Source of the DNA: a virus
Direction: 5' to 3' (one strand)
Length of the DNA stretch: 41,647 bases
IMG/VR virus record: IMGVR_UViG_3300010430_000155
Span: 1-41,647 of that record
The notes under the pieces were generated by a model that saw only the letters and a program-made list of their open reading frames with translations, did no database searches and was not told the origin of the DNA. Positions 6,000-12,233 of the stretch are shown piece by piece; position 1 is the first letter of the stretch; every line of letters begins with the position of its first letter. Position numbers and translations under genes: made by a program.

Positions 6000-6671
6000 C
6001 TAAACTCTTGGCTTTTCTGGATTATCCAGATCAGTCCACCCGTTTTGTTTGAACCACTCTCTGGAGCCTGTTGGATAAGGGCTTTTTTGTGACCCAGTAT
6101 CTTCCGTTTCTAATGTCTTCTGCGGCGATGATTTCAACGCCTGCTTCATTGAAAGCGTTTGCAAGCAATCTGCTATCAGGTGCGAGGGCGAAAACGTCCC
6201 GTTTATCGACCCTCTCTCCTTGCATTTCTGTGATAGCTCCGATATTGACATGCCGGGACTGTACAGACCGATATCGCTCAAATTCTCTTTGTGCCTTTGT
6301 CTGTTTTCTGTTCTTTTGCTGTAACAATTTATACACTCCATCTGGATATCAACGGGTTGACCACATTTACAAAACTTGTCGGGTTTCTTTTCCTTCTTGT
6401 TCATGACAGATTCTAAGACGCGTGTCCAATACTGCCCGTTAAGAAACCGGCTTGCTGCAGGCCACCTATCTGGATCTTTGTCTAGTCGGTCATATCGTTT
6501 CAATGCGTCCATATCTAGTAGTATTTGCTTATATTGTGTTACTTTAATCTTTTTGGCTGCGCTTTCAAGGTTTGGTTTCGTTCCAGGGCGGTGATGACAT
6601 AAATCCCGAGGGTATTCTGTCCATAGTCTGTTGACAAATTCAGGTAAGTCCATTGTTTCTTCTTTAGTCAT
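6000..6671 (-). CDS. DNA replication-type protein with zinc finger
   Basis: The first 90 residues have the layout of the DnaT/primosomal or lambda-O-type C-terminal module seen in many phage replication proteins: FVNRLWTEYP, a Lys-rich helix, Y..IL.DMDALK, and WPAASRFLNGQYW. A zinc-ribbon motif follows (CKC and CINC, about residues 99-116). The C-terminal half is polar and low in structure. It would act in loading the helicase or primase, but no initiator DNA-binding domain or helicase gene is visible nearby, so the role is inferred. The ATG at 6671 overlaps the preceding remnant by 4 bases. Confidence 0.55.
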   Translation of the reverse strand: MTKEETMDLPEFVNRLWTEYPRDLCHHRPGTKPNLESAAKKIKVTQYKQILLDMDALKRYDRLDKDPDRWPAASRFLNGQYWTRVLESVMNKKEKKPDKFCKCGQPVDIQMECINCYSKRTENRQRHKENLSDIGLYSPGMSISELSQKCKERGSINGTFSPSHLIADCLQTLSMKQALKSSPQKTLETEDTGSQKSPYPTGSREWFKQNGWTDLDNPEKPRV

Positions 6672-6778
6672 GCTAAATACCCCTGCTCTGAAATCTCCCA
6701 GGTAAATACCCCAGTTTCTGGATCGTAGTTAAGCAATTCCTTTAATCTTTCTTGTGTTAGCTCTATCTTATCCATCAT
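6668..6778 (-). pseudogene. remnant of an HNH homing endonuclease, N-terminal 36 codons
   Basis: A 36-codon frame contains ERLKELLNYDPETGVFTW, the typical N-terminal signature of phage HNH/AP2 homing endonucleases. It stops after EISEQGYLA, without the HNH core or AP2 domain. It is joined to both neighbours by ATGA overlaps, so it is still translated. It is probably a decayed endonuclease whose N-terminus survives in the operon. Alternatively the small peptide has been kept for its own use. Confidence 0.6.
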
Positions 6779-6993
6779 TCCCCCATCATTCTCTGAACTT
6801 GGTAAAAGTACTTATCTGGTTCGATTTCACCTCTTTTCATTTCCCAGTATCTTTCTAGTAATCGTTTTGCTCTAGCTTCACCAATATCCGATTGAATTAA
6901 ATACATTAGTTCTTCTGCAGCCTCGTAAGCATCACCCATATTTTCTATGAGTGACCAACCGTCTAGTATGTGTTGATAACTACCTGCCATCAT
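6775..6993 (-). CDS. hypothetical protein, 72 aa
   Basis: The product is helix-rich, with ARAKRLLERYWEMKRGEIEPD in the C-terminal half. It overlaps both neighbours (4 and 14 bases). I see no family signature. Confidence 0.55.
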   Translation of the reverse strand: MMAGSYQHILDGWSLIENMGDAYEAAEELMYLIQSDIGEARAKRLLERYWEMKRGEIEPDKYFYQVQRMMGE

Positions 6994-7276
6994 TCCCTCC
7001 GTTAGAGTTTAAAAGCGGTTCTTCAAGGTAAGTCATCCCTTCTGTTTCGGCCTTTTGCGTTGAATTCAACAGTCTCGATACTATCGAATCCACTTTATTA
7101 TGGAAAATATAATCATTCTGATAGCGTTTTATCCAACCTTTCTGTAAATCCATGATTTCTACAGCACTGCAAGTATTCATATCAAGTTCTACTTCTTTCT
7201 CAAAATAATGCAGTGAAGCACCTATAATTTCAGTGAAGTCGTCTGAAATCTTGCGATAATCTAATATTTCACACAT
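6980..7276 (-). CDS. hypothetical protein, 98 aa
   Basis: The ATG at 7276 follows AGAGAGGTTCTCCAAT. An 8-codon leader frame (7321-7298) precedes it and is joined to the upstream gene by ATGA. The protein is soluble, with no clear motif. A very similar leader arrangement occurs before the gene at 8228, which suggests a duplicated translation-start region. Confidence 0.55.
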   Translation of the reverse strand: MCEILDYRKISDDFTEIIGASLHYFEKEVELDMNTCSAVEIMDLQKGWIKRYQNDYIFHNKVDSIVSRLLNSTQKAETEGMTYLEEPLLNSNGGNDGR

Positions 7277-7317
7277 ATTGGAGAACCTCTCTTTAATTTA
7301 GACAAAACGATACCCTG

Positions 7318-7866
7318 TCATAAGTCATATTCCCATCTGATTTTGTCTCCGTCTGCAGGACAGTCTGCGCGTTTTCTTTGATCACTCGTCCACGCCTGCT
7401 TCCCACCCTTTCGATGACCACCAACAACCCACCCAGAAGCTTTGTAGATAGTTCCGTGATGCACATTAGTATCTTGATATGATATTAACTTAATGATTTC
7501 TGGCATTGTTTTCTTAATATCTAGTCGCATTAATTTAATTAACCTTGATGCAGTATTCTTGGGGGCATCATCTGCAATCGCCATACGCCTAAGTTCATAG
7601 TAACCGCGACCATTAAACCCTCTTGCTATTGGATTTCCCCAAATAGAACAGGAATAGTATTTGTTTGCAAAAAATGCCCCGTAAGCAATACAACCCGCTG
7701 GGTTGGTTAGTCTAGGCAATCTTGAATGCCACAGCTCATTAAGCAATAAAGCATCATTTATATTCATCCTTGATAATTCTAACTGGAGCGGGGAGATTGG
7801 GATTGCACCATCACCTTCCTCTTGGAATAGAGGGTGTACTACTCTTATACTATCCCCGCTAATCAT
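7318..7866 (-). CDS. GNAT-fold acyltransferase, Mom-like DNA modification candidate
   Basis: Seen in this 182-residue product: CIAYGAFFANKYYSCSIWG (strands of a GNAT core), GYYELRRMAI followed by DDAPKNTASRLI (the acyl-CoA-binding region), then IKLISYQDTNVHHGTIYKAS and GW. This order is that of phage Mu Mom-related acyltransferases, which add a carbamoylmethyl-type group to adenine to block restriction. Many phages carry such genes. I place it by motif order; DNA as the substrate is inference, and another small-molecule acyltransferase is possible. The ATG at 7866 overlaps the upstream stop (ATGATTAG); an in-frame GTG at 7881 is an alternative. Confidence 0.65.
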   Translation of the reverse strand: MISGDSIRVVHPLFQEEGDGAIPISPLQLELSRMNINDALLLNELWHSRLPRLTNPAGCIAYGAFFANKYYSCSIWGNPIARGFNGRGYYELRRMAIADDAPKNTASRLIKLMRLDIKKTMPEIIKLISYQDTNVHHGTIYKASGWVVGGHRKGGKQAWTSDQRKRADCPADGDKIRWEYDL

Positions 7867-8050
7867 TTTTAATATCAACACCTATATCCAGAGTATTTAT
7901 CCATCTTTCATGACATTTTGGGCATTCTAAGATTCTTCCATACCTTATAGAGCCTGCGTTTTCTTCAAAATCATTGGGGCAATTAGGGCATAAAATAATA
8001 ATAGCCTCTCGTACCTCTGTCTCTATTTCTTCTAATTGGTTAGTCATCAT
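7859..8050 (-). CDS. zinc-ribbon protein, 63-64 aa
   Basis: MMTNQLEEIETEVREAI is followed by CPNC (about residues 26-29) and CPKC (about 48-51), a two-knuckle zinc ribbon. The frame is open further upstream, but those codons overlap the end of the preceding gene. Two adjacent ATGs at 8050 and 8047 make better starts. It sits directly before the Mom-like gene and overlaps it by 8 bases. A DNA or nucleic-acid partner role is plausible but unproven. Confidence 0.6.
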   Translation of the reverse strand: MMTNQLEEIETEVREAIIILCPNCPNDFEENAGSIRYGRILECPKCHERWINTLDIGVDIKND

Positions 8051-8228
8051 TTCGTAATCCCTCAAGCATATAACGCGCAAATGTCATTATTACCCGCCTT
8101 TCGTCATATGTATCTTTAGGATAATGAGGCAATTCCTTGATGTAATCATTATAAATCCCAAACAACTTAAGCGTATCCTTCTCTCTGTAAGATATGATAA
8201 TGTCTTGAATTAACTCATTTTGTTTCAT
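8040..8228 (-). CDS. hypothetical protein, 62 aa
   Basis: The start at 8228 follows GAAAGAGGTTCTAC. The protein is helical and charged (MKQNELIQDIIISYREKDT). It overlaps the next gene by 11 bases. No family recognised. Confidence 0.55.
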   Translation of the reverse strand: MKQNELIQDIIISYREKDTLKLFGIYNDYIKELPHYPKDTYDERRVIMTFARYMLEGLRNDD

Positions 8229-8271
8229 GTAGAACCTCTTTCATAACAATACCTCTGCCACCCTGTCTCAT
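8215..8271 (-). CDS. 18-codon leader peptide
   Basis: ATG at 8271 follows AAGGGGTGATAT, an excellent ribosome binding site. The frame reads MRQGGRGIVMKEVLHETK and stops just inside the 62-aa gene, overlapping its start. It is joined to the upstream 136-codon frame by ATGA. It could couple translation of the next gene. Short length keeps confidence low. Confidence 0.35.
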   Translation of the reverse strand: MRQGGRGIVMKEVLHETK

Positions 8272-8678
8272 ATATCACCCCTTATTCTGGACATTACTAC
8301 CCACTTTCCCCCATGAAGACCCCCTCCACGGTCTGCACGTATGCAGATAAAGGTACTAGCTGTTCCCCCTCCCTTACGGGACACCCTCCTATGGGTGCAA
8401 TCGACTCGCTTTCGCGCTTCATGGGACTTGGTTGCAGTGGTCGCATTGCCAAGATTCTTATTATTATTTTTGCTTTCTTCCAGGCAGCGACAAAAATGCG
8501 CTCTCAGACTCACAGTGTGGCGGACTGCGGTAGTGCTTGACGGGGATATTAGGAAATGATTAAATTGATTCATTCTCGGTACGCCCGCTAAAGCATTTAC
8601 CGACGCTGGAACCCTGCTCATCGCGAGTGGGGTTTCTGCGTTAAGGGGTAGAATATTACAGTTCTTCATCAGGGTCAA
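8268..8678 (-). CDS. orphan ORF filling a 427-base gap, unlike its neighbours
   Basis: The stretch 8229-8655 lacks any recognisable gene, but one frame on the operon strand stays open through it, 136 codons if begun at 8678. It ends with an ATGA overlap onto the 18-codon frame, as real genes here do. The product is basic (KSHEARKRVDCTHRRVSRKG, then FICIRADRGGG), and the DNA looks more GC-rich than its surroundings. No ribosome binding site is clear; an internal ATG at 8621 is another possible start. It could be an acquired gene or a non-coding RNA region. Confidence 0.35.
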   Translation of the reverse strand: MTLMKNCNILPLNAETPLAMSRVPASVNALAGVPRMNQFNHFLISPSSTTAVRHTVSLRAHFCRCLEESKNNNKNLGNATTATKSHEARKRVDCTHRRVSRKGGGTASTFICIRADRGGGLHGGKWVVMSRIRGDI

Positions 8679-9027
8679 TCACATAATCATAGTAAAATGA
8701 TGTGGATATTCTTCTGAACTTCTGGATAGAGCAGATATGTAAGTTATTCTTGCCGAACTCCTTTCCATCAGGGTCAATAAACTTTCTCGTATAAAATATG
8801 CGCTCTGGATACTTTCCAGGTTTAAAGGTATCGACTACAGATAATTTCATTTTACCCTCAGCATGAGCAAACTCCTCTGAATCATCTGGATATATCATTC
8901 TAGGCAAAGTGCCCGGTCTCCATGAAACAAGCTCATTGAAACCATCTTCACCGTCAAATAGCGATATCTTAACTTTGACGAAAGGATATTTTACAAAGTA
9001 AATATCATTGCTATATATTTTATTCAT
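8656..9027 (-). CDS. hypothetical protein, 123 aa
   Basis: The protein has several beta-strand-like segments (YFVKYPFVKVKISLFDG, ISTSFYYDYVID) and an acidic C-terminus. No cysteine motif or membrane segment is apparent. It overlaps the preceding gene by 8 bases. Unknown function. Confidence 0.55.
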   Translation of the reverse strand: MNKIYSNDIYFVKYPFVKVKISLFDGEDGFNELVSWRPGTLPRMIYPDDSEEFAHAEGKMKLSVVDTFKPGKYPERIFYTRKFIDPDGKEFGKNNLHICSIQKFRRISTSFYYDYVIDPDEEL

Positions 9028-9340
9028 TATCTGAACCCTCCCAAATAGCCTTTATGCAGGCCAGCTCGTTGTCACGCACTATATGAGTTAATGCCGCAGT
9101 TGAGTCATACCTTACTTTCCCATCAAGGCAAAAGGTTACTGTTCCAGTGTGTTCTTTTATCCACCAAGCTCTAAATATCTCCCTGCAGCGGGGGTCTTGG
9201 ATTGTCCATTCATAATCATAATCACAAACATTATCAAACCAGTAATATCCATGCTCATTTGACTGCTTTGTTGTGTATAGCGTTATACCGCACTGATCTG
9301 CTGCCCATTTATCTATATCAGACACCGGAAATATGCTCAT
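9020..9340 (-). CDS. hypothetical protein, 106 aa
   Basis: The start chosen is ATG at 9340 (MSIFPVSDIDKWAADQCG), which has GGAGGGG upstream and overlaps the previous stop as ATGA. A longer frame to 9376 lies inside the neighbour. The product is aromatic-rich (EHGYYWFDNVCDYDYEWTI). No domain recognised. Confidence 0.6.
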   Translation of the reverse strand: MSIFPVSDIDKWAADQCGITLYTTKQSNEHGYYWFDNVCDYDYEWTIQDPRCREIFRAWWIKEHTGTVTFCLDGKVRYDSTAALTHIVRDNELACIKAIWEGSDNE

Positions 9341-9525
9341 TTCCCCTCCCGTAGCTTGTTGATGGCACTGATACAATCTCCTCTCGGAGCCTTTAATACA
9401 GACTCAACAGCTTTATCCAGTATGGTGTTGATAACCTTGTTCATGCGCCTATTTAAATTATTATCACGAGGTTTATTTTCATCTTCATCAAACCATTTAC
9501 TTATACAGTCTTCACGTAAGCTCAT
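9337..9525 (-). CDS. hypothetical protein, 62 aa
   Basis: ATG at 9525 follows GGGGGATAAA and overlaps the stop of the small membrane protein as ATGA, so it is preferred over the in-frame ATG at 9537. The protein is a charged helical type with two cysteines. Function unknown. Confidence 0.55.
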   Translation of the reverse strand: MSLREDCISKWFDEDENKPRDNNLNRRMNKVINTILDKAVESVLKAPRGDCISAINKLREGK

Positions 9526-9626
9526 TTTATCCCCCATAATACAAATCCTATTAGTAATCCAAGAAGAAACCAGAATATCTCTGCCAGTAGTATTGGCAGG
9601 TCTGTTTCAGGGTTATATGGCTTCAT
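9522..9626 (-). CDS. small membrane protein, 34 aa
   Basis: A 34-codon frame, MKPYNPETDLPILLAEIFWF followed by LLGLLIGFVLWGIK, is one hydrophobic helix of about 22 residues with a lysine end. The ATG follows GAGTGGTGAGAAA at the end of the preceding gene. It is linked to the next gene by ATGA. It could be a membrane anchor or a toxin-like peptide; no family is assigned. Confidence 0.55.
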   Translation of the reverse strand: MKPYNPETDLPILLAEIFWFLLGLLIGFVLWGIK

Positions 9627-9630
9627 TTTC

Positions 9631-9864
9631 TCACCACTCCGCTTCTACGATAATCGGGCCTTTCCCGTCTATCGCACTTATTAATTCTTCGGCACCATCA
9701 AAACCTGAATAATAGATGCCACGCAATGTGTCTATGTCTGTATCCTTTAATGTAAATGGAAAGCCGCCAAAAGCATTTTCCAGAACTCCATGAAAGGTTG
9801 ATCCGCCTTCAATGTAGCTTAGTTTCTTTGGATTATCAGGCCGCCAGCCTATTGAAACACTCAT
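9631..9864 (-). CDS. conserved hypothetical protein, 77 aa
   Basis: The sequence MSVSIGWRPDNPKKLSYIEG and a C-terminus reading GKGPIIVEAEW form a compact small protein that I recall vaguely from other phages. It is the second gene of the operon, overlapping the ribbon-helix-helix gene by 4 bases. Role unknown. Confidence 0.6.
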   Translation of the reverse strand: MSVSIGWRPDNPKKLSYIEGGSTFHGVLENAFGGFPFTLKDTDIDTLRGIYYSGFDGAEELISAIDGKGPIIVEAEW

Positions 9865-10010
9865 TTCCGAACCCGATAGTTATCTATCATCAATCCAATA
9901 ACTTTACTCAGGTTTAACTTCTTAACTGCAGATACATGCTCTACCTTGTCTCTCTGCCCTTCTGTGAGCCGTACTCCAACGCGCTTAGTCTTATTTATTG
10001 TTGTTTTCAT
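9861..10010 (-). CDS. ribbon-helix-helix (Arc/CopG-type) regulator, 49 aa
   Basis: The first gene of the minus-strand early operon encodes 49 residues. A basic N-terminus leads into a strand, RVGVRLTEGQRDKVE, then a helix and NLSKVIGLMIDNY, the standard ribbon-helix-helix plan in which the N-terminal strand contacts the DNA major groove as a dimer. It lies directly beside the divergent control region (10011-10089), where repeats of GTTCAA overlap the promoter, so it probably represses its own operon and perhaps the genes to the right. ATG at 10010 follows AAGGATTATT. Confidence 0.75.
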   Translation of the reverse strand: MKTTINKTKRVGVRLTEGQRDKVEHVSAVKKLNLSKVIGLMIDNYRVRK

Positions 10011-10034
10011 AATAATCCTTGCTTTCTTGATTGT

Positions 10035-10072
10035 GTTCAACTAGTATAGTGTTATCAGTTCAACAAGTCAAC
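10035..10072. promoter_or_regulatory. repeated GTTCAA operator-like sites
   Basis: GTTCAA occurs at 10035-10040 and 10058-10063, 23 bases apart (about two helical turns), with a near copy GTCAAC at 10067-10072. The sites cover the start point, spacer and -35 of the minus-strand promoter. They are the natural candidates for binding by the adjacent ribbon-helix-helix protein. Confidence 0.5.
10043..10071 (-). promoter_or_regulatory. near-consensus sigma70 promoter of the minus early operon
   Basis: TTGACT (10071-10066) and TATACT (10048-10043) are separated by exactly 17 bases. Transcription would begin near 10036, about 26 bases before the ATG of the ribbon-helix-helix gene. A good plus-strand promoter for the divergent genes is less clear: TATAGT at 10045-10050 lacks a well-spaced -35. 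Confidence 0.75.
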
Positions 10073-10089
10073 AACAGAGGATTAATTTA

Positions 10090-10437
10090 ATGGGTTATAG
10101 AGAAGAAGCAAGCACTGTCCACACTGAGGCAAGGTGGACATTCTGGAAGTTTTTGCCACTGTTCGTGGTTATTGTGGTGATACTTGCAGGATTTGGCTTT
10201 GGCCTTAAAAGCCTTGGCATATTTGGCTCTACAGTTGTTGAGCGCAAGGTCTTTGAGAATAGTTATCAAAGAAGTGAAGCCCTTATCTCTCAAATAGCTG
10301 TAGGTGAAGCACAGCTTGTTGAAATTGAGGGTCAATTAAGGAATCCAAATCTTGATGAAAATACAAGATTCAATCTACAGGCTCAAAAATCTGCAATCAA
10401 TGTAAGACTAACCACTGCTAGGAGTAAGCAACAATGA
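10090..10437 (+). CDS. membrane-anchored coiled-coil protein, 115 aa
   Basis: A 19-residue soluble start is followed by one strong membrane segment (FWKFLPLFVVIVVILAGFGF, about residues 18-40). The rest is a helical, probably coiled-coil region with Gln/Glu-rich repeats (YQRSEALISQIAVGEAQLVE). It is the first gene of the divergent plus-strand set, with AGAGGA upstream. Its stop overlaps the lipoprotein gene by 4 bases, so the two probably act together at the cell envelope. A role in superinfection exclusion is one possibility, not shown. Confidence 0.65.
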   Translation: MGYREEASTVHTEARWTFWKFLPLFVVIVVILAGFGFGLKSLGIFGSTVVERKVFENSYQRSEALISQIAVGEAQLVEIEGQLRNPNLDENTRFNLQAQKSAINVRLTTARSKQQ

Positions 10438-11045
10438 AAGAGTTTTTCAGTTTTAAGGTAAGACCTGCATACATATGGGTACTGACTACAGCAATTGTAT
10501 TGCTGGTAGTTTCAACCCTTACCGGCTGTAATGTTGAGGAAACAGTAGAAACTAGGGACGCGAAACGGGTACAGCAACAACAAGGGCAATATGAGAAAGG
10601 CCAGCCCTTACCTGCTTTTGATTGGTCACTTGAACGTGATTTAGTCATTCAGCTATACAGAGTAAGAAATCAGAAGGCGGCTACACATAGCGTGTGGCGC
10701 TCTGATCGTGGATGGATAGAGGGCGATTGCCCCTCTTATGGATACGGCATTCCATATGATACGAGCCTGACAAATCCACTAGCTCCGATTAATTATGTAT
10801 ATGAGGCTATTGGGGCGGGGCGAAACCAGACAAGTCATGTAGTTGAGCAGGCAGAGCCTAATGGTGTATTTGCCAGCAAGAATACGGCAGCAACGTGGGT
10901 TATGTGTTTAGGGCAAAGTGGGAGTGTAGAGCCAGTTTATGTGGAAACAAAAGTAACTGTATATCCCGGCCCTGTAATCGTTGATTACGAGACAAACCGA
11001 GTCAAGCGCAGTGGGGCTGCTACCGTTTTGATAAACACTCAGTAA
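10434..11045 (+). CDS. phage-encoded lipoprotein, 203 aa
   Basis: The N-terminus is a lipoprotein signal: a hydrophobic stretch (about residues 13-28) and the lipobox LTGC with C32, then a Gln-rich linker. The mature part contains PAFDWSLERDLVIQLYRVRN, THSVWRSDRG and EQAEPNGVFASKNTAATW, which I recall as a family of phage lipoproteins of unknown job. The product should sit in the inner or outer membrane facing the periplasm. It shares an operon with the membrane protein before it. A possible structured RNA region follows. Confidence 0.75.
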   Translation: MKEFFSFKVRPAYIWVLTTAIVLLVVSTLTGCNVEETVETRDAKRVQQQQGQYEKGQPLPAFDWSLERDLVIQLYRVRNQKAATHSVWRSDRGWIEGDCPSYGYGIPYDTSLTNPLAPINYVYEAIGAGRNQTSHVVEQAEPNGVFASKNTAATWVMCLGQSGSVEPVYVETKVTVYPGPVIVDYETNRVKRSGAATVLINTQ

Positions 11046-11098
11046 CCAAAGGAGGTGATAAGTGAGTTTAGTAGGACAATTGCACAGGGACGTGACTA

Positions 11099-11397
11099 AC
11101 AGATAGCAACATCTGTATGAGCATCGGCAACACGGTAAGACTAGCTAACTTGCCGCACTGTGACGCAAAAGACCTTGAACAGTACCCTACGATGTTGCCA
11201 GGGGTGGGACGAGGAAAACTGTAGGACTTGGAGGGGTTGCTCCCTCCGGTCCGGCTAGAATTATGGTGAGGCGGCGTGGAAAGCAGACACGCTTGCGAGG
11301 AAGTGGGTTAGTAGAGCTAGGGCTATGCCAGATTGTTCCTGTACCCGCTCAGGACATGGGCTACTTAGTGAGCAGGATTAGCGCCCTGCCCTCACCA
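11099..11397 (+). ncRNA. possible structured RNA in a 374-base gene-free stretch
   Basis: 11046-11419 has no convincing gene and looks more GC-rich than its flanks. Visible pairings: ACAGAT/ATCTGT (11099-11104/11111-11116), CGGCAA/TTGCCG (11125-11130/11150-11155), and GGAC and GGAGGG with CCCTCC and GTCC (11224-11252). Others are GCGTG/CACGC (11274-11292), TCCTG/CAGGA (11337-11354) and an 8-bp outer pair TGGTGAGG/CCTCACCA (11264-11271/11390-11397). GATGTTGCC (11191-11199) could instead pair with either of two upstream segments. A near-perfect ribosome binding site (AAAGGAGGTGATAA) with a 13-codon GTG frame precedes it at 11048-11103. Some of these pairs could arise by chance. Confidence 0.4.
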
Positions 11398-11419
11398 CCC
11401 AACAACTTGGAGATAGAGA

Positions 11420-11587
11420 ATGAATGACACAGATAAATTAGTACTACTGGCACGTGAAGTTGAAATCATGCGTAACCAGCAAGAGGTAAATGACGTATTC
11501 GAGCGCCGACTTGAGGACATCAGACGGCAGCTTGCTGAGTTTGAGCCTAAGCTGAAGGCTGTGGAGAAATCAGATGGAAACACCTGA
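11420..11587 (+). CDS. small coiled-coil protein, 55 aa
   Basis: The 55-codon frame starts after TTGGAGATAGAGA and reads MNDTDKLVLLAREVEIMRNQ, then a heptad-rich charged helix to the end. It overlaps the next gene by 14 bases. It resembles the short helical proteins that often precede phage hub or lysis genes, but no family can be named. Confidence 0.55.
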   Translation: MNDTDKLVLLAREVEIMRNQQEVNDVFERRLEDIRRQLAEFEPKLKAVEKSDGNT

Positions 11588-11828
11588 AGAAGCCAGAGAA
11601 ACCTATATTGGTGAACTCGCCAATCTAAAGAAGGAATATATCCTTTCAAACGGTGCAGAGCTAAATGAGTTCTTTATGAGGCATCTGGATATAGTTGAAG
11701 AACTTGCCAATTTAATCTCAATACACTGGAACAGACCAGATGAACTAATCCGCCATATCCAGAAACAATTAAATGACGATTTAGACCGTGAAACATTTCA
11801 AGACGAAGCTGACAGGTTAGGAATATGA
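11574..11828 (+). CDS. hypothetical helical protein, 84 aa
   Basis: This acidic, almost wholly helical protein (METPEEARETYIGELANLKK) is joined upstream by a 14-base overlap and downstream by ATGA. No domain recognised. Confidence 0.55.
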   Translation: METPEEARETYIGELANLKKEYILSNGAELNEFFMRHLDIVEELANLISIHWNRPDELIRHIQKQLNDDLDRETFQDEADRLGI

Positions 11829-11995
11829 TGCTATTTACCCCTTTAGAGTTATTCGGCGTCTGCTGGGCTGCTGGACTGGTAGGTTTTATCTTTGGTACAG
11901 CATGGAGATGGTTGTGGAGCGAGGTAACAGACGGAGAAATGAGGTTAAGCCTCCATGTAAGAGAAACTGACGGGAGAGATGAGCATGAGCCTTAG
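11825..11995 (+). CDS. small membrane protein, 56 aa
   Basis: A frame of 56 codons opens with MMLFTPLELFGVCWAAGLVG and continues FIFGTAWRWLW, one membrane span of about 22 residues. The soluble tail is charged. Start and stop both overlap neighbouring genes. It may be an inner-membrane accessory protein or a holin-like peptide; nothing decides this. Confidence 0.55.
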   Translation: MMLFTPLELFGVCWAAGLVGFIFGTAWRWLWSEVTDGEMRLSLHVRETDGRDEHEP

Positions 11996-12233
11996 AAAAG
12001 CAATTAATGAGAAATGCCGAGATTGTATTTATGACAAAGAAAACTTCGGTAATTTCGTCCAGCAAGTCAGTATGTGCTCACAAATGGACTGCCCACTGTG
12101 GAAAGTGCGCCCTGTGTCTCAGAAATGGCGCAAATCGCTTATGCTACATGACAAACACGTAATGACTGGGTGGCAGGGTCTGTCAGCAGAACAATTCTAC
12201 AGGAGCGCCCAGAGGGTGTCGGAGGAAGCATGA
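11979..12233 (+). CDS. small cysteine-motif phage protein, 84 aa
   Basis: RKAINEKCRDCIYD (C13, C16) and MCSQMDCPLWKVRP (about residues 32-45) form the KxIxxKCxxC...CxxxxCPLWxxRP pattern of a small putative zinc-binding family found in many phages. Its function is not known. It sits in the recombination-gene operon and overlaps the next gene by 4 bases. Confidence 0.65.
   Translation: MSMSLRKAINEKCRDCIYDKENFGNFVQQVSMCSQMDCPLWKVRPVSQKWRKSLMLHDKHVMTGWQGLSAEQFYRSAQRVSEEA

Noticed and set aside
6031-6336. 101-codon second minus-strand frame inside the replication-type gene
   Set aside because: It overlaps the zinc-finger-bearing frame, which has a proper start and ATGA coupling. This one has neither.
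8313-8559. Two plus-strand frames in the 8229-8655 gap
   Set aside because: They oppose the operon direction and lack ribosome binding sites. The minus-strand frame fits the gene chain better.
11117-11427. Two short frames (35 codons from 11117; 54 codons from 11263) inside the possible RNA
   Set aside because: Neither has a ribosome binding site or a recognisable product. They are kept in mind as a test of the RNA idea but not called as genes.
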